Shown: positions 1 to 9,543 of the stretch, piece by piece
Numbering within the stretch: position 1 is the stretch's first letter
Layout of the letters: every line of letters starts with the position of its first letter
Assembly (NCBI GenBank): GCA_018398765.1
Contig: JAHBMJ010001844.1
Span: forward strand, 1-24,235
Direction of reading: 5' to 3'
Length of the DNA stretch: 24,235 nt
Source of the DNA: Chromera velia
Lineage: Eukaryota > Sar > Chromeraceae
Translations under genes and position numbers: made by a program
Notes under the pieces: generated by a model
Database searches by the model: none
The model's input: only the letters and a program-made list of their open reading frames with translations
What the model was told of the DNA's origin: nothing

Positions 1-1
1 G

Positions 2-500
2 GTGACCAACAAGGCCTATAAGGCGCCTGAGCTGTGGGCCAGAGATCCATAGCTGCATGCCTGCTATGGACATATAGGCTTTTGGCTGTATTTTGTGTGT
101 GGGAACTTTTTTGTGGGGAGGGGTTGCTTGAGGGCAACAAGTTTAAGACCCTGTGGGAGCGGGTTGAGGGAAGAAGCAGCCGATGAAAGTTTGCGGAAGA
201 CTCGCACCCTGCAAATATGTAGCAGCTCTTTACAGATCTTATTGCCCGCTGGAATTGAAAAAATCCAGCGGACCGAATCACCACTGCAAAGATCCTGGTA
301 CACCCGTTCTTTAACAGCTTGAAGTTTCAGCAGCAGCTCCCTCGTGTTGCCCTTCCCGCCACTTCTTTGCCCCTACTAGCAAAAGTTTTCGAGCTGGACT
401 CCCTCTCGGCTGGAGGTCCACTCTCTCTCCGCACTCCCAAGCAAGTCTGACCCCAAGTACAGGAAACAGCTGAAAGCGCACCCCTTTAAACAGATTTTTG
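2..500 (+). pseudogene. Broken protein kinase domain (C-lobe), 5' end outside window
   Basis: Kinase landmarks appear in the right order but in three different frames. VTNKAYKAPELW (activation-segment APE motif) is at 2-37, MDI-stop-AFGCI (the DxWxxGC motif with its Trp codon now TAG) at 66-92, then DLIARW at 235-252 and NPADRITTAKILVHPFF at 262-312 (the subdomain XI Arg and the HPFF end). Stops interrupt at 50, 75, 184, 220, 256 and 448, with frame changes between 50-66 and 92-130. An intact donor (GTGAGT) lies at 501, so introns were kept and this is not a processed copy. The APE and DIW context suggests a CMGC-type Ser/Thr kinase, but the subfamily is not determinable. Seen: the motifs and the stops. 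Inferred: loss of function. Poor assembly of a real gene is the alternative. Confidence 0.62.
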
Positions 501-638
501 GTGAGTCTTTCTGCTTTTGTTGTACTACAAACAGGTGACTTAGTCTGGTTGCCTGTGAGGGAAAGGAGATGAAGGGGCCGAGACAAAAAGCAACACAGAA
601 TCTCTTTCGCCGTCTGTCTGCCCTCCTCTCCGTGTTAC

Positions 639-640
<2 letters not shown>

Positions 641-684
<44 letters not shown>

Positions 685-720
685 GTGTATGTATGTGTGT
701 GTGTGTGTGTGTATATATAT
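641..720. repeat. Compound microsatellite (CT)n-(GT)n-(AT)n
   Basis: A pure CT run at 649-680 passes into GT/GTAT repeats (681-712) and then a short TA run. It lies in the presumed intron after the kinase fragment. The same CT-then-GT architecture occurs twice more in the window. Confidence 0.95.
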
Positions 721-1038
721 GTTTGCAAGACGACGCATGCAATCAAGCATTCACTCAGTGGGAGAGAAACAGAGACAGCAGGAGAAACGACAAAATCTCA
801 ACTGGAAGGAAAGGCAGAGAGGAGGAAAGGGAATGGGAAGAGAGTATAGTTCGCATATGAGCCTCCAAACTGCTGGTCAGTTAGAGCGGGACCATAAAAA
901 AGATTTTCAAAAACCCTTTCCCCATATATGCCTCTCAAACAATGATTCGGTACTTTATAAATTCAGCCTGGCAACACGGTTCTCTCCTTTTCTTTCCTTC
1001 CGTGAACCAATTCTTTTCTGTATGTAAAAGCTCTGCAG

Positions 1039-1097
1039 AAGACCAAACAGGTTTTCCAGCAGAAGAAGCCTTTGCCCTCTCAAGAGTCTGGCAAGCG
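1039..1097 (+). pseudogene. Candidate exon downstream of the kinase fragment
   Basis: This is a short open stretch between a good acceptor (CTCTGCAG, ending at 1038) and a GTCAGC donor at 1098. In one frame it reads as a Lys/Gln-rich segment beginning KTKQVFQQKK. It ends with two bases of a codon, which matches the one-base start of the candidate exon at 3186. It may be a tail exon of the broken kinase gene. The alternative frame, EDQTGFPAEEAF, is also open, so the assignment is weak. Confidence 0.25.
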
Positions 1098-1680
1098 GTC
1101 AGCGCGGCTGTATGTGTTTGGAATCTGTGTCCCTCTTGTTACATGACTCCTGATCACTGACAGACATGTTTTATCACGGGGAGGCCTTTACTTACGGGTG
1201 GTGATTCAAACTCTATACTGGCTACGTATTTGTAATTCGGGCTTCCCTAAATTTAGTATGCATCCTTCCGGTCTTGCATCGAGAGAAGTCTCTTCAGATA
1301 GCACACACCGTTTTTAGTTTAGCTCCTTTGCTTGAGTTCTCCCTTAATTGTTTCTTTGAAAATGTCCGGTCGATCTATCAGCACGGCAAATGGTGGGCAG
1401 GTTCTTTTGCCGAGGGCCGAAAGGCTGCGCATCAGTGTTAGTCTTGGCTGGCTCTCCGCAAGAAGATAAATATCGCTTTGCTGCACTGGCCTCAATTCAA
1501 TTGCAACCTGCCGCGCCCTCGTACTGAGGGGTACAGATCATTGACAAACGGTGAAAGGAAGGGAGATCAAAGGAGGAGGAGGGTCACACTGAGATCAAAG
1601 AGGCGGCGTCTCGATCGACCAGGCAGGCATGGAGAGAAAGGGGACAGACGATAGGGAAAGGAGTGGAGTGCATGCATGGA

Positions 1681-1692
1681 GGGGGGGGGGGG
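1681..1692 (+). repeat. Poly-G tract
   Basis: Twelve consecutive G residues. This is a likely polymorphic or error-prone site. Confidence 0.95.
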
Positions 1693-1966
1693 CATGTGAG
1701 AGAAGAACTGTCAATATGACCGATTTGGTACTGAGGTGTGATCTATGCACGATTGATAGTGGGTGGACTAGCTCGGGTTTAAGGGAACAAACGTTGTCAT
1801 CATAAAGCCCAGCCAGAAGACTGCAGGAAGGCAGACGGAATGGTAAAAAAAAATTGAATGTCAAAGAGCACTGAATTTGTCAAAAAACGAAGATGCTGCG
1901 AAAAGGTCTGCGTGTATGAATACGTAAAAAAGAGAAAGAAACCAATTTTCAGGAAGAAAAACAGAC

Positions 1967-1994
1967 TGTGCGTGTATGTGTGTGTGTGTATGTA

Positions 1995-2027
<33 letters not shown>

Positions 2028-2114
2028 GTGTATGTGTGTGTATGTGTGTGTGTGCCTATGTGTATGTGTATATGTATGTGTATATGTGTGTGTGTGTATG
2101 TATATGTCTGTGTT
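1967..2114. repeat. GT-rich imperfect microsatellite
   Basis: About 145 bases of alternating TG with regular TATG interruptions. It creates a long artificial open frame of Val/Cys/Tyr residues that should not be taken as a gene. Confidence 0.95.
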
Positions 2115-3185
2115 GGTAAAGTGGCTCCTCTTTATGTTTGTGATTGAAAGAAAACAATTGAGAAGAAGATCTGCACGTAGTCAGAGGCCGGATCGCATGG
2201 AAGGAATGAGGAGATGGGAAGGCGATGACAAGAAAAGAATGGAAAAGAAAAGAAAGGCCCCCCGGCTTTGTAGTGCATTCAAAAAATTCAGATAATGCAA
2301 CGTGCATAGCTAGCGAGGGAGCAAGAGAGACTGCATGAGACGATCGGTAAGGAGAGGTGGTAGAGGCTCAGCAAGAGCGGTAGAGGAATGGGAGCATGTA
2401 AACAAAAGAAAAAAAAACAAACAGGGAGGGAGAAGGGGTCCAGAGAGAGAGAAGGGGGGGGAGGAGTGGGGAATGGAGGGGCGGCGATAGGGACAGAGCA
2501 AGCAGCGGGAATAGAAGTGTGAGAGGACTGTGGATCAAGAGGAGTATGAAGTCTTAAACCAGGGTCGAAAGGGTATGAGAGGAGGGGAGGAAAGCCACAT
2601 GACGGCGAGAGAGCCTATCGGCGAACGTGAAAGTAGAGGAGAGAAACTGAAGAAAAGGGGTAGAGTCAGAAAGCGTGCGTGAGCGAGGTTGTCAGACGGG
2701 GGTGAAGAAAGGTTCGTGAGGGAAGTTTATGTGACCATCGAAGAAGCCGGCGTGGATGAGGGGCGTAGAAGGGATGGAAGAAAACTGAGGTGGAGCAACA
2801 CATCACAAGAGGGGGATATGTACAAATATGATCGTCGGGGGGTGGAGAAGATTAGGAGAAGGGGGGTGTTAGTGAGCTAGCCGCAGTCTTGCAAGAGGGC
2901 GGAAGATTCAGCCAGACCATATCCCCCGGCCAGAGGGAACTAACTGTTTTGGAGAGTCTTTGCAGGATCATCGATCGATTTGCTTCTTCTCTTGAAGCTC
3001 GATCACCGGGCGGCCATAACGGTTTTACTTTTTCTTACACCGACACTCCGCACTCTAAACGGCTTCCATTCAAATCAAGTACTTATTTAGTCTGAACGAT
3101 CGTCCATTCCTGCTTTCAGACTTGTAGCTCACACTGTCGCTTACTGTCTTTCTTTTTCTCCGCTCTTTCCCTTCTTTGCCTGCAG

Positions 3186-3252
3186 GAATGGTCCCTCAGC
3201 TGCTGCTGAAGCACCTATTGAAAGCGTTCAAGAAGAGGAAAAAAAGAGGTAG
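3186..3252 (+). pseudogene. Candidate terminal exon, acidic C-terminal tail
   Basis: It follows a textbook acceptor (pyrimidine tract then CCTGCAG, ending at 3185) and reads NGPSAAAEAPIESVQEEEKK before a TAG at 3250. Its phase matches the exon candidate at 1039-1097. The composition looks like the tail of a signalling protein, but there is no recognisable domain. A second open frame (MVPQLLLKHLLK) overlaps it. Confidence 0.28.
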
Positions 3253-4233
3253 AGAGGAGAAGGATAACAGAGAACAATAACCTGACATAGAGAGGGATTA
3301 AATTGGAGAAAAAAATTATGCTTCATCCGGCAGATTCTGGCTGTCTGGCAGAAAAGGGGAGGGGAGAGAGAAAAAGACACGCGGACAAAGAGAATGCACA
3401 AAAGCGGCTAACAGCAAAAGAAGCAAGCAGACAGAACAGAGATGTCCGTGAGTGTGTATGTTAGAAAGAGCGCTAGAGGGCGGGAAAGAGATGGAACCGC
3501 TCCGTCTACCAACCCCACTCCCTTCGTTCGTTCTATTACCTTTCCGAAAACTCCTTCCCCCTCAGGCTCCTTTCTCCCCTCCCCTGTTTCATTTTCTACA
3601 GACAGATAGACAAACAGACGGATATACAGAAAGATACAAAGATTCCAACAAGGCTGATTAATTGTACGAGTAGAGAGGATCTGGTTCATTTCCTGGCAGA
3701 TACGCACTGCCAGCCTGAGGCTGTCTCTCTGACCCGTATACCTACCCACCCTCTGCCCCGCATCTCATGATCTGAGTCTGTATACAAATGTTTAGTGACA
3801 AAATTAGAGGATGACACAACGATTCGGAAGCTATATGGTCACGTCCAAACAGGAAAAAACAGAGATAGAGGCAGACGTCGAGCGCCCGAATACTCTGAGC
3901 TAGACTCTTGATCATGGGGAAGGAATGAGAGAAGAGGGGGTGTGCACCGGGTCCCTTTTTTCCTAATTTCTTCTGCTTTATTGGATCCTTTGTGCTCCTT
4001 TTCATCGATCTCTCATCTGAAATCCTGCTTCTCCTCTGTAGTCGAGTCCAGACCAACACTTCCTGAGAATTTTTTCCTCCTTTTCTGTGACCTAGCCTAT
4101 TTAAAGGTATGAAGCACTTGTGCAACCAAAGGTGCTGCTCAACTCGTTGATGAATGTAGCTGTTACAGAATGTTTAAATCGGTATAATAGAAAATAAGAA
4201 GAAAGACAAGTTACCGTAGGGTCACCATATATC
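3253..4233. other. Intergenic or intronic stretch with no recognised gene
   Basis: Mixed composition with purine-rich + strand segments (3230-3480) and pyrimidine-rich ones (3500-3600, 3950-4090). Open frames of up to 127 codons exist on the minus strand but have no domain and no consistent splice signals. I see nothing supportable here. Confidence 0.5.
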
Positions 4234-4487
4234 CCTAACGTTGTGGTGCCTCAGCTAAGACGTAGCTTGGAGACACACACTTACAAGGTCTGTCATACAA
4301 GGGTTCTGCTTCTAGAGACTGTCATTGACATACGAAAGCTTGACTCATGATTGACTGCCTGCATGCGCATGACTTAATTGCAATTCCCTTAATTGCATGC
4401 GCAAGGTCGCTCGGCATGCGTACGCTTCATGCAATCTTGACATACGACTTGCGTGCCGTGGCGCGGCTTGAAGGCCTCACTACGTTA
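4234..4487 (+). mobile_element. MITE-like repeat, copy A
   Basis: It is 254 bases long and about 95% identical to 8414-8671 in the same orientation. After the first TA (4236-4237) the element begins ACGTTGTGGTGCCT, and its other end reads inward ACGTAGTGAGGCCT before TA at 4486-4487. This gives short terminal inverted repeats and a possible TA target duplication, as in Tc1/mariner-type MITEs. It has no coding capacity. The interior has GCATGCGC on both sides of an AATT-rich core. The class is inferred. A solo or paired LTR is less likely, because both copies carry the inverted ends. Confidence 0.75.
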
Positions 4488-5182
4488 CGTGCTACTTCCC
4501 TCCTGAAGCCACGTCCACACTGGCTTACACAGAAGACGCATTGCCAAATTGATTCTTCCATGCAACTCTGTAGGACTGATGCAATTATGCCGTGTTGATC
4601 ATTGGTTAGATCAACATCTTCCATCTACTGTGGATTTGCAAAAGAAATCAGGAGTTGCATCTCTTCCTTCTTTTCTGAATTATTTCCTCACTTTCTCTTT
4701 CCACAAGTTTGCTCTCAATCTTTCCTGTGACTTTCTTTCTCTTTCCTATGATTAATTGGTAGTTGACTTTCGTTCTGAATCAAGCATTACAGCTGCCAAC
4801 CCTCATTCATACCGTGCCACCTCCCCCTTGATGACCGCGTCCACGCGCGGTCACACACTGTCATTGACAAACACACGCCACAGCGGACTGAGAAAAAAAA
4901 TCCAGTTCACGCTTTACAGACAAGTTTGCAGTAGACAGATAAGCAAGGCAAACAAATAAGCCAACATACCGCACTGATCTTATACATGCTGTTTTTTCTC
5001 CTCTGCCCCTTTGGACACAGTCACGACCATCCTTCATCACTCCTCAGTCATTCAATCATTCACTGACAAACAGGTGCTCACAGACATCGACGTACCCCGA
5101 CCTTGCATCAATAGTACCCCATTCTCTCCCTCACTTCCTGTACAGACAAATAGCGAGGACGGTCAGATGTCTGCATGTTAGA
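4488..5182. other. Gene-less stretch downstream of the coiled-coil frame
   Basis: No exon is recognised. It contains a perfect 8-base inverted repeat (4832-4839 and 4846-4853, TGACCGCG arms, 6-base loop). There is also a degenerate ~43-base repeat pair (about 4488-4530 and 4816-4858), both arms carrying CGTGC, a TCC-rich stretch and CGTCCAC. On the minus strand it would be the 3' flank of the broken coiled-coil gene. Confidence 0.5.
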
Positions 5183-6023
5183 CTAAGTCTGCGTGGTGTG
5201 CAGACTTCTCATCTCCATCAACGGAGGCCTAGGCGCTTGCAGAATATACAGCCTCCCCCCCTGTATTCCTTCTTCTGGAGGTAGTACAACGCGCAAGATA
5301 AAGGGAGTTGCCCCCTGGACATGATAGAACGGAACCTTTGGTCTCTCTCTGGCTTGCGCTGCTATCTCTTCATCTCTCTCTCGCTCTGCCTTGCTTCTTG
5401 TATCCTGAATTCGCTCCAACATTTTTGTTTTCTCCTTTTCCTCCGCTTTTGTCCTCTCTCTCTCTTCTCTCCTTTGTGCTTGCCTCGACACCTGCGCGTT
5501 TGCTGACGCAGACTTCTCCTCCCTCAATGCATTCATCTCACCTTCATGCTTTGCTTATCTCTGTCTCTCTTTCGTCTCCTGCCGCTTCTCTTTCTTTCTT
5601 TCCACCCTACCTGTCTTCACTAAAACACCCCCGTCTTCCTGATTCCTGAGAGCAGTCTCGCGTGCTGCTTCCACGTCTAACTTCCTTACAAAGTCATTTT
5701 GCTGCCCTTCACTTCCTGTGCGGCCAAATTACACCCCGGCTTCAATCTCGTAGGGAATTTGCCTCCGCTCGATCAAGCTAAGCCTCATTGGCACTGCTTT
5801 GTCTGATGGAGACGGACTTGCAAAATTGAATATCGTGTGGGGCGTCTCTTCCCACGCATCCCCCTCCTCCATCACCTCAACATCTCCCTCTCCTCCTATC
5901 ATTTCTTCATCTACACCTTTGCCCCCCACAACTGCACTTCCTTGCAGATCCAACTGGTCGTACTGCGATTGGAAGTTCGTCGGCTGACTGAACTCCCCAA
6001 GCTCGTGACGTCCAAACACACCG

Positions 6024-6195
6024 ATGACATAATGAGACCTACCGGACTTTAACATCATTTCGGACTTTGAAATATAGGAATAACATAGGGTGTTCTATTG
6101 TATTTAATCGTTGTTTATAAGCTTTTAAATTTAATAAACATTCTTTAAAATGTGATTCTTTTAAAATAAAAGATAAAACAAAGAATTGAAGTTAG
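6024..6195 (+). repeat. Left terminal inverted repeat of the nested element
   Basis: It pairs with 7460-7622 on the opposite strand. The outer ~56 bases are identical. An 11-base insertion (ATAACATAGGG, around 6080-6090) is present only in this arm, and the similarity fades near 6195. Confidence 0.88.
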
Positions 6196-6384
6196 TTGTA
6201 TCAATGTTAGATCATAGCTATATTTTAATAACCATAATAGTAGCTGCGTAATTGGCATATCTATGCACATGATGCAATAAATGCGATCGAAAAGTAGATA
6301 CAACTCTGTTACATGAAAGTTTGAACAGATACCGAATGCGATTGCAATGAGTCTGAGATTATTTCAGTTAGAATGTCTCCCCAA

Positions 6385-6678
6385 CTAGGTTTTTCCCCTA
6401 TGAGTTTTTACACATTCTTCCCATGGGAAGTCAGGGTGCCACTCTTTTATTCTGTCAAGCAATGCAAAAGGCAACTCATTGCCCCTCTCTGTCAAAGAAA
6501 AACCCCAGCAAATGATGTCATCCATGGGCCAAGAATCCTTCCACAGTTTCGATTTTCCTCTTTCGGATGCACATTTTGTAGCACTGAGCTTTCCAAAGAT
6601 ATCTGAGGTACCACCGTACCATTGAAGCAGCAGCTGTGAAGGATCCTTTCCCGTCTCCTGTGCCAAAAACTGTTCTAC
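6385..6678 (-). CDS. Possible terminal exon carried inside the nested element
   Basis: An open frame of 97 codons follows a GTTCATGCAG acceptor (ending at 6679) and stops at TAG 6385. It reads like a folded protein rather than repeat (VEQFLAQETGKDPSQLLLQW, later a Trp-rich WGFSLTERG and EWHPDFPWEE). I do not recognise the family. It may belong to the element or be a captured host gene piece. An overlapping frame shifted by one (ending near 6518) is also open, which lowers confidence. Upstream, 6762-7049 has another open frame of charged sequence that could be a preceding exon, but the phases do not join cleanly. Confidence 0.4.
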   Translation of the reverse strand, partial: VEQFLAQETGKDPSQLLLQWYGGTSDIFGKLSATKCASERGKSKLWKDSWPMDDIICWGFSLTERGNELPFALLDRIKEWHPDFPWEECVKTHRGKT

Positions 6679-7459
6679 CTGCATGAACGCACACGAAAAG
6701 AACAAGAAAATATGCATGAATGCACATTTTCTGAAGTGCGGTCACCAGAAATTCTGTGTATCTAAATGTTACCCTGTCCTTCCTTCACCAACCTTTCCGA
6801 TGTAGAATGGCGCAGTATCTCCCTTTTGTCTATCTGCCCCCGTCTTCTGTCTTTCTCTGTGAAACTCGGGACTTCAAACCCTCCCTCTCTTTGTGAGTCT
6901 GCCAACAAAGTTGATGTCACTGTATGTTTGGAAGGTGATGGGAAGGTATAACTCCGTAACAGCTTGCATGTGTTATGCAGACTAAGCCCGCAGATTGTAT
7001 TATTAACAGTTACAGAGCCGCTCGCTCCGCTCGCAACTCTAAATTGCATCCAACTGGCTTTCCGTAATGTTATCCGATCGCATTTGTTCTCGCTCCCGAC
7101 CCGCTTGTTCGATATCTACCGCGCGGTGCTGACAAATGAATAACTTTTTGCTCATTCTAGCAAAAACCAACCAACTATGCATGCGCCGCCCGGGAGCCTA
7201 GCGCTCTAACTAGAGTTACGCATCCTCTAACTCACTAACTTAGTCACCAATTAACTATGTAAGTTTAGATTTAATTTACTAAGATAATTTGAATTCATTT
7301 ATTCTACTAAGCATTCATGTTGACATGATATTGTACTTAAACATTTATTTATGTGTAACCGAAATTTTTTTTAAAAAAATGTAGATATAATATTATGCAT
7401 TATTATAATTGAATGCTAAAAGAACTCAGAAATTGAAATCTCCTGACACTAATAGGTTC

Positions 7460-7622
7460 AGCTTCAATTTTTTCTTTAATGTTAATTTTATCTTAAAAGA
7501 ATCACGTTTTAAAGAATGTTTATTTAATTTAAAAGTATATAAACAACGTTGAAATACTATAGAACATCCTATATTTCAAAGTCCGAAATGATGTTAAAGT
7601 CCGGTAGGTCTCATTATGTCAT
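7460..7622 (-). repeat. Right terminal inverted repeat of the nested element
   Basis: Reverse complement of the left arm with about ten substitutions in the inner two thirds. The outer end is exact up to the ACCG duplication at 7623-7626. Confidence 0.88.
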
Positions 7623-8413
7623 ACCGCCCGGTGCACTTTCGGTTGTGACCCTCCCTACCGGATGCACATCAGACTCTGCCTGATCGGAAACCTGAACAAG
7701 ACGGGACGCATTGCTCCCAAATCCTCTCTCTCCTCTCGGTAACCTAGAGGCACACACCAGTGTATCTCCCGAAAAGTCACACACTCGCTCGGCGCGGGTG
7801 GAAGAAAATCGTCTCCCCTTTCTCTCACTCACTTTCCCGACTGGGTCGCTGAATGAACGTTCAGCTCCCACTTGTTTCATCTTCCCAGATTCCTTTTGAC
7901 CCCCCTTTCTGTCTGGCTGCACATTGCGGTGACTCCACTGAGTCACGGAGAATGTTTTACCTCGTCTCGTCTTTCTTTTTTTCTTCTTTCCTCCTTCCGT
8001 CACTTCCTCATTCTCTCCAACTGTGTGCTTCTCTAACGGCGACGGACTCTGGGGCTTCAAATAGCTCAGAGTCCACTCCCTGAGCTTCTCTGTGATCTCG
8101 TTGAGGCTGGCCTCCATCTGGCCATACTTGTCCCTGGCTTCCCGAAGATTGACATCCCTAAATTTTTCCAACCTTTCAAAAACAAAAAGAACGACATCCA
8201 AAAGTGCTCGAGTATCTCTCTCTCTGTTTTGTTGCATTCTACGTTCCTGTGAAAAGAAAAGTGACTCGACAGACGAAAGAACCGGGTCTCTGCACACACG
8301 GAAAAAACGTTTCTGATACGAGGATCAACTGTGTTCAAGGCGGTTCGAGCATACAGTGAAACGACTTGCTTTGAACTCTACCCTCCGTGAGCGGTTAAAC
8401 CGCTTTGCTACCA

Positions 8414-8671
8414 CCTAACGTTGTGGTGCCTCAGCTAAGATGTAGCTTGAAGACACACACTTACAAGGTCTGTCATACAAGGGTTCTGCTTCTAAAGACT
8501 GTCATTGACATATGAAAGTTTGACTCATGATTGACTGCCTGCATGCATGCGCATGACTTAATTGCAATTCCCTTAATTGTATGCGCAAGGTCGCTCGGCA
8601 TGCGCACGCTTCATGCAATCCTGACATACGACTTGCGTGCCGTAACGCGGCTTGAAGGCCTCGCCACGTTA
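8414..8671 (+). mobile_element. MITE-like repeat, copy B
   Basis: Second copy of the repeat at 4234-4487, in the same orientation. It differs by 12 substitutions, all transitions, plus one extra CATG unit. It ends inward ACGTGGCGAGGCCT with TA at 8670-8671. It sits immediately upstream (minus-strand sense) of the broken coiled-coil gene. Confidence 0.75.
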
Positions 8672-9420
8672 TAATATCTGTACGGTTCAAGTTTAACTGT
8701 ATTATAAAATTTAAGCTTTACGGTGGCCAACTTAGAGGTCCGACTTTGGAACCGTGATGTAAGTAGCTCAGTATATAATAATTGATTGAACTAGTTGTTA
8801 AACAATCTTAGGTGCTACATAATCAATCTAGTAATCAATTTTTAGATTCAGTGATTTGATTATAATGAAATTGTAATTGAATTAATTTAAAGTTGTAACA
8901 CACAACGTTCAAAAATGATTTTTCATTGTAATTTACTATATATACGTATATGTAATGCCCTATAAAACCGGGATATAAATTCCCTGGGAATTTAATGGAA
9001 TTTACTATTGGAATTTAGTGGATTTTAGTAGATTTCAATGGAATTTAATTGTTATTGAATCCACTTACTTTGGAGGAGTAAGAGATAATGAATTGAATCA
9101 GGTCACCAACTGAAGATCGAAGAAAAATGTCTGTATGAAGCTTATATTCTTTTTTAAAAGCTTCTAGCCCAGAATTAAAAGAAAGCTAGGCACTTTCCGT
9201 ATAAGGCTTTTTCATTTCTTTTATATGAAAGTTATCTATCATTACTTGATTTTTCTATTCTCTATGTGTGTGGGTCTAGTGGTTTCTTTGAATATCAGAA
9301 GTTCTGTCCCGCCAGGGACTAAATTTTTTTATAACTAAATTTTTTAATAACTATTTTTCTATTATAAATAATTTTTTTTTTATACAATCTCATTCTGCGC
9401 ATTCTTTCCAGCAGTTTCTT
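8672..9420. other. AT-rich gene-less island
   Basis: A sharp composition change starts at the end of MITE copy B. There are no usable open frames. It contains a run of degenerate GGAATTTA-type units (about 8976-9050) and the motif AGGTCCGACTTTG (8735-8747), which recurs in the other AT-rich island. It is probably the remains of one or more AT-rich transposable elements. Confidence 0.6.
8976..9050 (+). repeat. Degenerate GGAATTTA repeat run
   Basis: Six or so imperfect units of (T)GGAATTTA / GGATTTTA occur within 75 bases. This may be an old subterminal repeat of an AT-rich element. Confidence 0.6.
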
Positions 9421-9543
9421 AACATCTCTTAACTGCTGATTTTGGTTGGGGCTTTTGAGGGCCCCGGCATACCCCGGCTGCATGTATGACAAACACCATG
9501 TGAGAGATGGTATCGCCGCGCTGGCATGGCCGCGAGCCTGTGC

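Larger units (their letters stand above)
1098..3185. other. Long non-coding stretch, purine-rich on the + strand
   Basis: No convincing exon was found. The + strand from about 1555 to 2880 is strongly purine-rich (GAGGAGG, GAGAGAAAGG). Long open frames here are made of low-complexity sequence and have no domain. A 12-base G run lies at 1681-1692 and a GT-rich array at 1967-2114. A 35-codon open frame at 1362-1469 is the only non-repetitive ORF and has no support beyond being open. Confidence 0.6.
6024..7622. mobile_element. DNA transposon with long terminal inverted repeats, nested in an exon
   Basis: Both ends begin ATGACATAATGAGACC and continue as inverted repeats for about 165 bases; the outer ~56 bases match exactly. 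The element is flanked by ACCG on both sides (6020-6023 and 7623-7626), a 4-base target duplication. It is 1,599 bases long, AT-rich at the ends and GC-richer inside, where possible exons lie on the minus strand. No DDE transposase is recognisable, so it is probably non-autonomous. A 4-base duplication that is not TTAA does not fit piggyBac, hAT, MULE or Tc1/mariner. Sola-, Ginger- or Academ-like groups are possible, but the superfamily is unassigned. Confidence 0.88.
5183..8246 (-). pseudogene. Coiled-coil protein exon, split by a transposon and two TAA codons
   Basis: The exon starts after a good acceptor (TTTTCACAG) at 8247. Its two parts (8246-7627 and 6023-5183) lie on either side of a 1.6 kb element. 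With the element and one ACCG copy discounted the two parts share one frame of 487 codons, interrupted only by TAA at 5729-5731 and 5555-5557 and ending at TAG 5183. The element itself adds 1,603 bases, not a multiple of three. The upstream part has a helical segment (QRERDTRALL, EITEKLREW) and a Lys/Arg-rich middle. The downstream part is acidic, then a long charged coiled coil (REERERTKAEEKEKTK) and a short hydrophobic C-terminal block (PFILRVVLPPEEG). Family not recognised. A possible upstream exon near 8260-8345 reads SLYARTALNTVDPRI. It is most likely a decayed host gene; readthrough is a less likely reading. Confidence 0.62.

Noticed and set aside
1362..1469. 35-codon open frame starting MSGRSISTANGG
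   Set aside because: Open and non-repetitive but short, isolated, and without promoter, splice or homology support.
1858..2295. 145-codon open frame rich in Val, Cys and Tyr
   Set aside because: It is the translation of a GT/TATG microsatellite with basic flanks; no start context, domain or splice support.
3408..4125. 113- and 127-codon minus-strand open frames
   Set aside because: No recognisable motif, no consistent splice signals and biased composition; treated as chance open frames.
7614..8297. 227-codon minus ORF as an intact gene starting at 8297
   Set aside because: Its first residues lie in an intron-like segment ending TTTTCACAG at 8247 and its last codons are transposon sequence; it is one half of the split exon.
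4234..8671. LTR retrotransposon with the two ~256 bp repeats as LTRs
   Set aside because: Both copies carry inverted ACGT...GCCT ends flanked by TA, there is no reverse transcriptase or integrase between them, and no primer-binding site was seen. MITE pair preferred.
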